Below are positions 1 through 6,281 of a stretch of DNA of 10,711 bases, in pieces (the first letter of the stretch is position 1; each line of letters starts with the position of its first letter). The notes below the pieces were generated by a model. That model searched no databases. It saw only the letters and a list, made by a program, of their open reading frames with translations, and was not told the origin of the DNA. The stretch is taken from positions 1 through 10,711 of the forward strand of contig JBLHLB010000117.1 of the NCBI GenBank assembly GCA_047618505.1, in the 5' to 3' direction. Source of the DNA: JBLHLB01 sp047618505. Lineage in GTDB: Bacteria; Planctomycetota; UBA1135; GCA-002686595. A program made the translations under genes and the position numbers.

Positions 1-95
1 CGGGCGTGGGGTCGGGGGTTGGTCGGGGCGCGGTCATTGAGGTCGATTCCGGCCCCTAATGAGACGACAGGATGGACCGTCGCCTGCCGTCAATC

Positions 96-115
96 CACGG
101 GAAGTCTTCTCCGTG
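96..115 (-). terminator. Hairpin just downstream of the isocitrate dehydrogenase stop
   Basis: An 8-bp stem with a single bulged base: CACGG/CCGTG outside and GAA/TTC inside, closed by a 3-nt loop. It begins 6 nt past the stop codon of the minus-strand isocitrate dehydrogenase gene, where a transcription terminator is expected. No run of T follows it on the minus strand, so it is not a textbook intrinsic terminator. It could instead protect the 3' end of the mRNA. The pairing is read directly from the sequence; the function is inferred. Confidence 0.35.
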
Positions 116-121
116 TAGCTC

Positions 122-1606
122 CTACTGGCCCTGGCCGCGGGAGAAGCCGCGCTCCCCGTCGAACATGTACAGGTTCTCTATCTTGACGAACTCGAGGCCC
201 TCGGCGGTGAAGGCTGAGAGCAGGCGCGTGATTTCCTCGGGAGTGACCTGGGCCCCCTTGTCGAGGGCGCTGAAACGACAGCGCCAGTGGTCGCTGCGGA
301 AGGTCTCCGGGAAACCCTGCGGCCAGACCATGACGCCACGATTGGAAATCAGACGCAGCTCCAATAGCCCCTTGGATAGCCGCTTGAGACGCTCGGCCAA
401 GATGCTGGTTTCGCGCTCGCCCTCGGACCACCCGATGAAGACGTCTACGCCCACCAGCTCCTTCACGGCGGGCGTCGGCTTGGGATCCTCGGGCGGCATC
501 ACGAACGCCACCTTATTCTCATGTATGGGGCGCGCGAGCTTGACCGGGGCTTGCCCCAGGCGAGCGATGACGGCGTCCGTGAAGCCCTTGGTGCCCACCT
601 TTTGGGTACTGTGCGCCTCGTTGTAGATTTCGCCGGTGTGGATGCCATCCTCGAGCGTCCTGATCCAGGCGTCGTGGATCAACTGTGCGCAGGCTCCCTG
701 ACCTATGTGGTCGAGCATCAGGATCGCGCCGTGCAGCAACCCCGAAGGGTTCGCCATGTCCTTGCCTGCGATGTCCGGTGCCGATCCGTGGATCGCTTCG
801 AACATGGAAATGTTGCGGCCAAAGTTGGCGGACCCGCAGAGCCCGACGGAACCGGCAACTTCCGCGAGCACATCGGAGATGATGTCGCCGTAGAGGTTCG
901 CGGTCACGACCACATCAAAGAGCTCGGGTTTGGAGGCTAGCCGAGCCGTTCCGATATCGACGATCAGTTCCTCGGCTTCGATGTCCGGGTATTCCGCCGC
1001 CACTTGACGGAAGATCTGCACGAAGAGACCGTCGGTCATCTTCATGATGTTGTCCTTGGCCATGCAGGTGACGCGCTTGCGGCCCAGGTGGCGGGCCATG
1101 GCGAAGGCGAAGCGAATGATGCGCTGGGAGCCAGGGCGCGAAATCAGCTTGAGGCACTGGGCCACCTCTTCGGTCTGGCGGTGCTCGATGCCGGCGTAGG
1201 TGTCCTCTTCGTTCTCTCGCACGACAATCACGTCGAGGTCCGGTGCGCCCGGGACGAAGGGCTCGTAGGAAACGCAGGGGCGCACGTTAGCGAAGAGCCC
1301 GAGGGACTTGCGAGCTGTGACGTTCAGGCTCTTGTATCCACCGCCGCGGGGAGTCGTGATCGGCGCCTTTAACCAGATCTTGTTTCGTCGAATCGTGGTC
1401 CAGGACTCGAGCGCGATTCCAGAGGTATTGCCATCCAGGTAGACCTGCTCGCCGATGTCGATCTCGTCGTACACCAGACGCGCACCGGCGGCATCGAGGA
1501 TTCGCAGGACGCCCGCCATGATCTCCGGGCCGATTCCATCGCCACGGGAGATTGTGATTCGGAAGGGCTCGATGTCGGGGGATATGCTTGAGGAGGAGGT
1601 CGACAT
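122..1606 (-). CDS. icd: Isocitrate dehydrogenase, long form with extra C-terminal domain
   Basis: Oxidative decarboxylation of isocitrate to 2-oxoglutarate in the TCA cycle; cytosolic. The 494-residue protein has the iso-/isopropylmalate dehydrogenase fold: GDGIGPEI at 22-29, substrate residues S93, N95, R99, R109 and R130, the Y137 and K184 catalytic pair (TYAG; MAKDNIMK), and metal-binding D241/D245 in NLYGDIISD. Residues from about 355 form an added C-terminal domain of the kind seen in Thermus and Rickettsia enzymes, which explains the length compared with about 416 residues in E. coli. In the coenzyme loop HGSAPDIAGKDMANP, E. coli K344, Y345 and V351 are replaced by D278, I279 and A285, the pattern of NAD-dependent enzymes, so NAD+ use is likely. 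The ATG start is preceded by a modest AAGGGCG. It is divergent from the acetyltransferase gene. The family is secure; the coenzyme is an inference from motifs. Confidence 0.95.
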   Translation of the reverse strand: MSTSSSSISPDIEPFRITISRGDGIGPEIMAGVLRILDAAGARLVYDEIDIGEQVYLDGNTSGIALESWTTIRRNKIWLKAPITTPRGGGYKSLNVTARKSLGLFANVRPCVSYEPFVPGAPDLDVIVVRENEEDTYAGIEHRQTEEVAQCLKLISRPGSQRIIRFAFAMARHLGRKRVTCMAKDNIMKMTDGLFVQIFRQVAAEYPDIEAEELIVDIGTARLASKPELFDVVVTANLYGDIISDVLAEVAGSVGLCGSANFGRNISMFEAIHGSAPDIAGKDMANPSGLLHGAILMLDHIGQGACAQLIHDAWIRTLEDGIHTGEIYNEAHSTQKVGTKGFTDAVIARLGQAPVKLARPIHENKVAFVMPPEDPKPTPAVKELVGVDVFIGWSEGERETSILAERLKRLSKGLLELRLISNRGVMVWPQGFPETFRSDHWRCRFSALDKGAQVTPEEITRLLSAFTAEGLEFVKIENLYMFDGERGFSRGQGQ

Positions 1607-1699
1607 GGTGAAACGCCCTTGGCGGAATCAGATGGCTTGGCAGTGAGAGTGGGCTGAGGGAGCTCGGATGAAGCTTCCATGGCCACTTTTTGGGCCAAC

Positions 1700-1728
1700 A
1701 GGATCTCCGCCCCACGCCGACCCGTCAA
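1700..1728 (-). promoter_or_regulatory. Weak sigma-70-like promoter candidate upstream of icd
   Basis: On the minus strand, TTGACG (1723-1728) is followed after 17 nt by GATCCT (1700-1705), which matches only 3 of 6 positions of the -10 consensus. It lies in the 187-nt divergent gap between icd and the acetyltransferase gene and would give a leader of roughly 90 nt for icd. This is the best candidate I can see in the gap, but such matches arise by chance and the organism's sigma factor preferences are unknown. I saw no convincing plus-strand promoter for the acetyltransferase. Confidence 0.18.
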
Positions 1729-1793
1729 GACCTGCGATCCGGAAGGGGTGTGGGTCGCACCTGGCATCGCCCGAGCAGTAGACTCCTTTGCCC

Positions 1794-2390
1794 ATGGATT
1801 CCATCGCCACCTTCCAGGATCAACCCCCGGACGACCTGCGCCTCGAAGGCGAACTCGTGGCCCTTGTCCCGGTCTTGCCCGGCCATGCCCCCGCACTCTT
1901 CGAGCAGGTGCATAGGCGGCAAGAAGTTTTGAGTTGGTTGATCTGGGACGGCCCAGGGACGGTCGAGGACTTGGAGAAATCCTTCGCTCAATGGGCCCAG
2001 CCTTCTAAGTTCGGCTGCCACGTGCACCTGGCGATCCTGGAACGGGGTGCCCAGGATCGGCCGGTGGGAACTCTCAGTTTGCGCTTTCAAAGCACGGGGG
2101 TGGGGGACCTTGGCTATTGGCTTGGATCGGATGCCTGGAACCGCGGTTTGGCCACGGAAGCGATCTCGCTCGTGGCGGAATATAGTCTGCTGGAGTGCGG
2201 CGCTTCAGCTCTTTGCGCCTGGGTTGATGTGGGCAACGAGGCCTCCCGGCGTGTGCTGGAAAAGAACGGGTTCAACTTTGAGCGCACGATTCCAGGCAAG
2301 GCACATAAGTCCACGGGGCCCGTCGATCAATGGGGCTTCGTTCTGACGGAGAAGGAAGCTCGACGGCGAGCGGCTACTTCTGGTCACTGA
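1794..2390 (+). CDS. GNAT-family N-acetyltransferase (RimJ/RimL type)
   Basis: A 198-residue single-domain GCN5-related acetyltransferase, the usual length for the RimJ/RimL group, which transfers acetyl from acetyl-CoA to protein N-termini, or to small amines in related enzymes. The acetyl-CoA pyrophosphate-binding motif A is seen at about 107-122 (GYWLG, then WNRGLATEA, with R117-G-L-A120). Motif B follows at 148-160 (NEASRRVLEKNGF), where the Asn and the KNGF end are typical of this subgroup. There is no signal peptide or membrane segment, so it is cytosolic. ATG at 1794 was chosen over an in-frame TTG at 1788 because ATG is the stronger start; neither has a clear Shine-Dalgarno. It ends 94 nt before the DAHP synthase gene, so it might be read with that operon or separately. 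The substrate cannot be told from sequence. Confidence 0.85.
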   Translation: MDSIATFQDQPPDDLRLEGELVALVPVLPGHAPALFEQVHRRQEVLSWLIWDGPGTVEDLEKSFAQWAQPSKFGCHVHLAILERGAQDRPVGTLSLRFQSTGVGDLGYWLGSDAWNRGLATEAISLVAEYSLLECGASALCAWVDVGNEASRRVLEKNGFNFERTIPGKAHKSTGPVDQWGFVLTEKEARRRAATSGH

Positions 2391-2484
2391 AAAGCGCTCC
2401 CCTTGACTCCCTAGTGGGGAGAACAGGGTAGGTTGACGTAGGCCTCTTGGTGGGCGAGCTGCGAAGCAGGGAAGCACTTTCCCT
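2391..2484 (+). promoter_or_regulatory. Leader region before the aromatic operon, with competing hairpins
   Basis: This 94-nt gap carries two mutually exclusive stems: CTCCCC (2397-2402) and CTCCC (2407-2411) can each pair with the G-rich stretch at 2416-2421. A second hairpin pairs AGGGAA (2468-2473) with TTCCCT (2479-2484) and ends directly against the ATG at 2485. It buries the AGGGAAG that would be the Shine-Dalgarno of the DAHP synthase gene. I found no leader peptide rich in Phe, Tyr or Trp codons and no good -35/-10 pair, although TTGACT is present at 2403. The pairings are observed; any role in translational or transcriptional control is speculative, and short stems of this size occur by chance in GC-rich DNA. 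Confidence 0.25.
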
Positions 2485-3618
2485 ATGTGGCCAACCGCGC
2501 CCCGCCAGGCCAGTCCTTCCATGGGTAACCTTCGTAGCAGTAAACGCCTTCCGAGCGCCGATGAGATAGTCGCGGCAGCGCCGATCTCCATCGATTCTCT
2601 AAACAGCGTGCTGCAACACCGCAAGGAAGTGCGGCGGATCCTGAGGGGCGAAGATGAACGCTTTCTCGTTATCGTGGGGCCTTGTTCTGCGTGGCCTTCG
2701 CCAGCGGTGATTGAGTACGCCAAGGGCCTGCGTGACCTGGCTGACGAGCTCTCTAGTTCTCTCAAGCTCGTGCTGCGCTGCTACATCCAGAAACCGCGCA
2801 CAACTAAGGGTTGGACTGGGCCAGTTAATCAACCCGACCCCTTCTCTCCGCCGGACATTGCTGAGGGCATGATTTACTCGCGGCGCATGATGGTCAAGGC
2901 GATTGAGCTTGGCTTGCCCTTGGCTGACGAGGCGGTTTTCACGCACAACGCAAAGGGCTTTGCCGATCTCTTGTCCTGGGTTGCCATCGGCGCGCGAAGC
3001 TCGGAGGATCAGGAGCACCGCATCTGGGCCTCAGCCCAGGAATTCCCCGTAGGTTTGAAGAACCCCACGGGAGGTTCCATTGGAATCGGTGTCAACAGTG
3101 TGCTGGCTGCCCAAAGCCCGCACACGGCCGTCTTCGATGGCTTTCAAGTCGAAACAGCCGGCAATGAGAACGCCCACTTAATCCTGCGCGGCGGAGCGGA
3201 TGGCCCGAACTACTCGCTCCAGGACCTTCACTTTGCCCGCAAGCGCATGATAGATAGCGAAGTCCGGTACCCGTCGCTCCTGGTGGATGCGAGCCATGAC
3301 AACTGCCGCATCGACGGCATCAAGCGCCCAGAAGTTCAAGTCGATGTTGTACGCGAGGTGCTCGCCAACCTCCAGGCACGCCCGGAGTTGATGGACACTG
3401 TGCGTGGCTTCCTGATCGAGAGCTTCCTCCTAGGCGGCAATCAGAACCCCGATCGCTGTGGACCTGATTCTATCGAGCGCGGCGGACTTTCCATTACCGA
3501 CCCCTGTCTGGGGTGGGAGCAATCCGAGAGACTCCTGCGCGACATGGCGGCGCGCGTTTCTGAACTCTTTGCGAATCGCCGGCGCCCCACGGCCACACGC
3601 CCTACGCCCAAAGGGTAG
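2485..3618 (+). CDS. aroG: 3-deoxy-7-phosphoheptulonate (DAHP) synthase, class I AroG type
   Basis: Condenses phosphoenolpyruvate and erythrose 4-phosphate to DAHP, the entry step of the shikimate pathway; cytosolic. The 377-residue protein aligns along its length with E. coli AroG (about 350 residues). Metal ligands are present: C67 in VGPCS, H271 in DASHDN, E312 in LIESFL, D339 in SITDPCLGW. Substrate residues are also kept: R98, K103, R105 and T106 (QKPRTTKGW), R171 (GARSSEDQ), K192 and R235 (ILRGG). E. coli Phe-pocket positions M147, P150, Q151, L179 and S180 correspond to T153, A156, K157, Q185 and E186, so the E. coli style of Phe inhibition is doubtful. ATG at 2485 was taken because AGGGAAG precedes it and the N-terminus then reaches AroG length; ATG at 2521 is the alternative. 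It is the first gene of a likely five-gene operon. The symbol reflects family resemblance, not proven orthology. Confidence 0.93.
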   Translation: MWPTAPRQASPSMGNLRSSKRLPSADEIVAAAPISIDSLNSVLQHRKEVRRILRGEDERFLVIVGPCSAWPSPAVIEYAKGLRDLADELSSSLKLVLRCYIQKPRTTKGWTGPVNQPDPFSPPDIAEGMIYSRRMMVKAIELGLPLADEAVFTHNAKGFADLLSWVAIGARSSEDQEHRIWASAQEFPVGLKNPTGGSIGIGVNSVLAAQSPHTAVFDGFQVETAGNENAHLILRGGADGPNYSLQDLHFARKRMIDSEVRYPSLLVDASHDNCRIDGIKRPEVQVDVVREVLANLQARPELMDTVRGFLIESFLLGGNQNPDRCGPDSIERGGLSITDPCLGWEQSERLLRDMAARVSELFANRRRPTATRPTPKG

Positions 3619-3644
3619 TGCCGCAAAGGGGAGACTGAATCGAT

Positions 3645-4247
3645 ATGTCCACTGCCACCAACAAACCCCTTCGATTGGGCGTCTTCGGCAACGAAGGTTC
3701 CCACAGTGAAGCGGCCGGATTGTCCTGGGCGCGGGCCGAGGGCTGGCGCTTGGGAGTCGACTTTGAGCTGCGCCACCTAGTAGACGCTCGCGGGCTCTTG
3801 GTCGCCCTTGCGGCGCGTCGAGTTGATCGCGCAGTGCTACCCCTGCACAACTCTAGCGCCGGCCTGGTACTGTCCTGTTTGGAGGCCCTTTCAGGGCAGG
3901 AATTCCACGCCACTGGCCAGGTGAACCTGCCCATTCGACACTGCCTCTGCCTGCGTTCAAAGGACGTCGATCCCACGGAGATTCTGGCTGTAGTCAGTCA
4001 TCCCCAAGCCCTGGCCCAGTGCACACAAACCCTTGATGAGCTCTTTCCCAATGCAGAGCGCGTGCCTTGGAGTGACACGGCCTCGGCTGCGCGCGATCTT
4101 GGGACAGGGGTTTTACCCCGGGGGAGCACCGCAATCTTGGCCTCGCGCTTGGCCTGTGAGCGCTTTGATCTCTGGCCCCTCAATGAGGATGCCCAGGACG
4201 ATGACGACAACCGCACGGCCTTTGTGATTCTGGAGCGGCGGCCGTGA
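3645..4247 (+). CDS. pheA: Prephenate dehydratase, catalytic domain only (no ACT domain)
   Basis: Converts prephenate to phenylpyruvate, the last step before transamination to phenylalanine; cytosolic. Family landmarks run in order: VFGNEGSHSEAA (13-24), AVLPLHNSSAG (63-73), IRHCLCL (97-103), SHPQALAQC (118-126), DTASAA (144-149) and NRTAFVILE (189-197). The protein stops at residue 200, directly after the catalytic domain, so the C-terminal ACT domain that mediates Phe feedback in most relatives is absent. Two motifs deviate: the usual Pro-x-Glu-Asn has His68 in place of Glu, and the usual Thr-Arg-Phe reads Thr191-Ala-Phe. N69, S70 and T191 remain. GGGGAG lies 11 nt before the ATG. The gene starts 26 nt after DAHP synthase, and its TGA overlaps the GTG start of chorismate mutase. 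Prephenate dehydratase is the best call; the substitutions leave some doubt about activity or exact substrate. Confidence 0.85.
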   Translation: MSTATNKPLRLGVFGNEGSHSEAAGLSWARAEGWRLGVDFELRHLVDARGLLVALAARRVDRAVLPLHNSSAGLVLSCLEALSGQEFHATGQVNLPIRHCLCLRSKDVDPTEILAVVSHPQALAQCTQTLDELFPNAERVPWSDTASAARDLGTGVLPRGSTAILASRLACERFDLWPLNEDAQDDDDNRTAFVILERRP

Positions 4248-4591
4248 GCGAACGCGAGCAAGCAGCGGAATTAGTGAACCTGCGTGCCGGCATCGGCGCG
4301 GTGGATGAAGCCCTGATTCGGCTCCTAGCGAAACGCTTCCAGCTGGTGGATCGCCTTTCGACAGTCAAGCGTTCCCTGGGGGCGCCCATTGAAGATACGC
4401 GTCGGGAGAAGGCCCTCTGCGCTCTCTATGAGTCGATTTGCCAACGGGAGGGCTTCGACGCCGAAATGGCCAAGCGCATTTTCAATCGCATCTTCGCCGA
4501 GTCAAAGGCGCACCAGAGGCGAGCAGCGGCCAGCGTTGAAGACAGCCCAAGGGATGCTGCGGGGAGCGACCCCGCGCTTCCCGCCGAGTAG
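4244..4591 (+). CDS. aroQ: Chorismate mutase, monofunctional AroQ class
   Basis: Rearranges chorismate to prephenate, supplying the dehydratase encoded just upstream. The 115-residue protein aligns without gaps to the chorismate mutase domain of the E. coli P-protein at a constant offset of three. Active-site residues R14, R31, K42, D51, R54, E55, S87 and Q91 correspond to E. coli R11, R28, K39, D48, R51, E52, S84 and Q88, so the full catalytic set is intact. Residues 92-115 are an Ala/Ser/Asp/Pro-rich tail that looks disordered. There is no signal peptide, so it acts in the cytosol. The GTG start lies inside GTGA shared with the stop of the dehydratase gene, a layout typical of translational coupling. 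E. coli carries both activities in one fused P-protein; here they are separate genes in the opposite order (dehydratase first). Confidence 0.92.
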   Translation: MSEREQAAELVNLRAGIGAVDEALIRLLAKRFQLVDRLSTVKRSLGAPIEDTRREKALCALYESICQREGFDAEMAKRIFNRIFAESKAHQRRAAASVEDSPRDAAGSDPALPAE

Positions 4592-4613
4592 TCTCACCCG
4601 GTAGCATAGACCC

Positions 4614-6281
4614 GTGTCTTCCCAAGACCCCGAGCGCTCCAAACGACGTCCATGGGCATTGTTGCCCCTTGTTCTCCTAGCTGGACTTGTGGCGCTCCAG
4701 GTGCAACAGGCCTTCCGGCGCATTGGAGTGTTGCGGGCTCGGGAGCACACGCAGTTCCTGAATGCGGTTGAGCGCATGAATACCGAGGTCGCCTCCGCGC
4801 TTGAGGGTGACATCGCACTTGGTGTGGAGCGGGCGCGAACCCTGGCCCAGGTGTTGGAATACAGCGCCGACGATCGCGATCAAATTCTGCAGGGCTACCG
4901 CGAGTCCAATCCAGAGCAGCTCGAACTGCGAGCGATTGTGGAGGAAGTGGAGCCGGGGAACTCTGTCCCTCCTCTCAGCTTGGAAGCCGTGGAATGGCAC
5001 GCCCAGGATCAAGTGCTCCTCTTCCGTGCTGCCTCCTTCGACGCGCAGCAATCTAAGTCGCCGATCCGAGTAGAGCTGACCCTGCGGGCGGACCCATTTT
5101 TTTCGCGTGTGACCAACTTCCAACCGATCGAGGGCGTCGGCACCCTCTTGCTCGATGGTCAGGGCATTATCGTCTCCGCCGATTCGGCCGCTATTCGCCT
5201 GGGCCTGGGGGTCGGTCAGGACCTGGGCCTGGCCTACGGCGAGCGTAGCCTGGCGCGCATTGCGGAGGGTGCCGAGCGCGTGCGGGCAACGGAGGCGCGC
5301 CTGTTAGTGTCGGGCCTTGGTCCCGGCGACGATCTCTTTCGCTTGGTTAGCGTCGTGACCGACAGCGCCCTTGCCGAGAAGGCAGCCCCCGGTCGGCACG
5401 AAGCGCGTGCGGTCGTTCTGACCACCATTGTCTATACGGTCGGCTTGCTCCTGGCCGGGATGATCTTTTACCGCTCCAACCTTAGGGAGCGTGCCCTTCG
5501 CGAACGCGGTCGCGAGTTGGAACGCGAACGAGTCATGGCGGAACGACTAGGCACATCCGAGCGCCTATCGGCCCTTGGACTCCTTACGGCCGGAGTCGCC
5601 CATGAGATCAACAATCCTCTGGAGGGAATCGGAAACTACCTTTCGCTCCTGGGGCAGGAGGACCTAAGTCCGGGGAAGCGCAGGCAGTACGTCGAGCGGA
5701 CGCAACAGGGGCTTGGGCGCATCCGTAGCATCGTTCGAGATCTACTTGGGTTTGCGCGGCCGGGAACGAAGAGTGGCTTGTTTGACCTGCGGGCCGCGGT
5801 GCTCGGAGCGCTTCATCTGGCTCGTCTCGCGCCGGATGTGAAGGGCTGCGAGCTTGTACTCGAAGGACTTGGCGTAGACGACGCTGATGATTCCAGGCCC
5901 GCCCTTGTCCAGGGGGACGTCGGCGGTCTTGAGCAAGTCGTGCTCAACCTTCTGCTTAACGCGGGCCGTGCCACCGGCGGGTCAGGCAGAATTCAAGTCA
6001 CCCTGGAACCGGGGGATGAACAGCACGTTCTCTGGGTCAGCGACGATGGCGTCGGTATCGCCCCCGAGGATCTGCCGCGACTCTTTGACCCCTTCTTCAC
6101 GCGTTCAGCAAAGAGCTCTTTGGACGTAGATGAAGAGAGGAAGGGAACGGGGCTAGGCCTTTCGATTTCCTACTCTATTGTGCAATCCCACGGTGGTGAA
6201 CTAGTGGCCAAGAACCGTCCCGAGGGTGGAGCAGAGTTTGAAATGCGGCTCCCCAGCACCAGCGAGGTAGCACCCCAATGA
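4614..6281 (+). CDS. Membrane-bound sensor histidine kinase, NtrB-like core
   Basis: This 555-residue kinase is the sensor half of a two-component pair. A basic N-terminus precedes membrane segment 1 (about 14-30). A periplasmic sensor region of about 235 residues follows, with a shape that could be a Cache domain, then membrane segment 2 (about 266-286) and a charged coiled coil (about 287-312). The dimerisation/phosphoacceptor helix has H330 in VAHEINNPL. The ATPase domain shows the N box (N445, N449 in NLLLNAGRA), G1 DDGVGI (477-482), F box LFDPFFT (490-496) and G2 GTGLGLS (511-517), so all catalytic boxes are intact. The GTG start, with no clear Shine-Dalgarno, is 22 nt past chorismate mutase; the first in-frame ATG would remove membrane segment 1. 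Its stop overlaps the start of the regulator gene (ATGA). The signal sensed is unknown. Confidence 0.93.
   Translation: MSSQDPERSKRRPWALLPLVLLAGLVALQVQQAFRRIGVLRAREHTQFLNAVERMNTEVASALEGDIALGVERARTLAQVLEYSADDRDQILQGYRESNPEQLELRAIVEEVEPGNSVPPLSLEAVEWHAQDQVLLFRAASFDAQQSKSPIRVELTLRADPFFSRVTNFQPIEGVGTLLLDGQGIIVSADSAAIRLGLGVGQDLGLAYGERSLARIAEGAERVRATEARLLVSGLGPGDDLFRLVSVVTDSALAEKAAPGRHEARAVVLTTIVYTVGLLLAGMIFYRSNLRERALRERGRELERERVMAERLGTSERLSALGLLTAGVAHEINNPLEGIGNYLSLLGQEDLSPGKRRQYVERTQQGLGRIRSIVRDLLGFARPGTKSGLFDLRAAVLGALHLARLAPDVKGCELVLEGLGVDDADDSRPALVQGDVGGLEQVVLNLLLNAGRATGGSGRIQVTLEPGDEQHVLWVSDDGVGIAPEDLPRLFDPFFTRSAKSSLDVDEERKGTGLGLSISYSIVQSHGGELVAKNRPEGGAEFEMRLPSTSEVAPQ

Noticed and set aside
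1..37. Possible start of another minus-strand gene (ATG at 37, reading MTAPRPTPDPTP to the window edge)
   Set aside because: Only 12 codons are visible, Pro-rich and uninformative, with no clear ribosome-binding site; it cannot be told from chance.
72..1372. Several open frames opposite or overlapping the isocitrate dehydrogenase gene (for example 72-626 and 521-940 on the plus strand)
   Set aside because: Arg/Ser/Pro-rich or His/Val-rich translations with no family motifs; they are antisense shadows of a clear conserved gene in GC-rich DNA.
1369..2090. Minus-strand open frames spanning the icd/acetyltransferase gap
   Set aside because: They overlap parts of two recognised genes, show no motifs, and have no plausible start context.
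2403..2431. TTGACT as a -35 box for the aromatic operon
   Set aside because: At spacings of 16-19 nt no hexamer resembles a -10 element, so no promoter is claimed.
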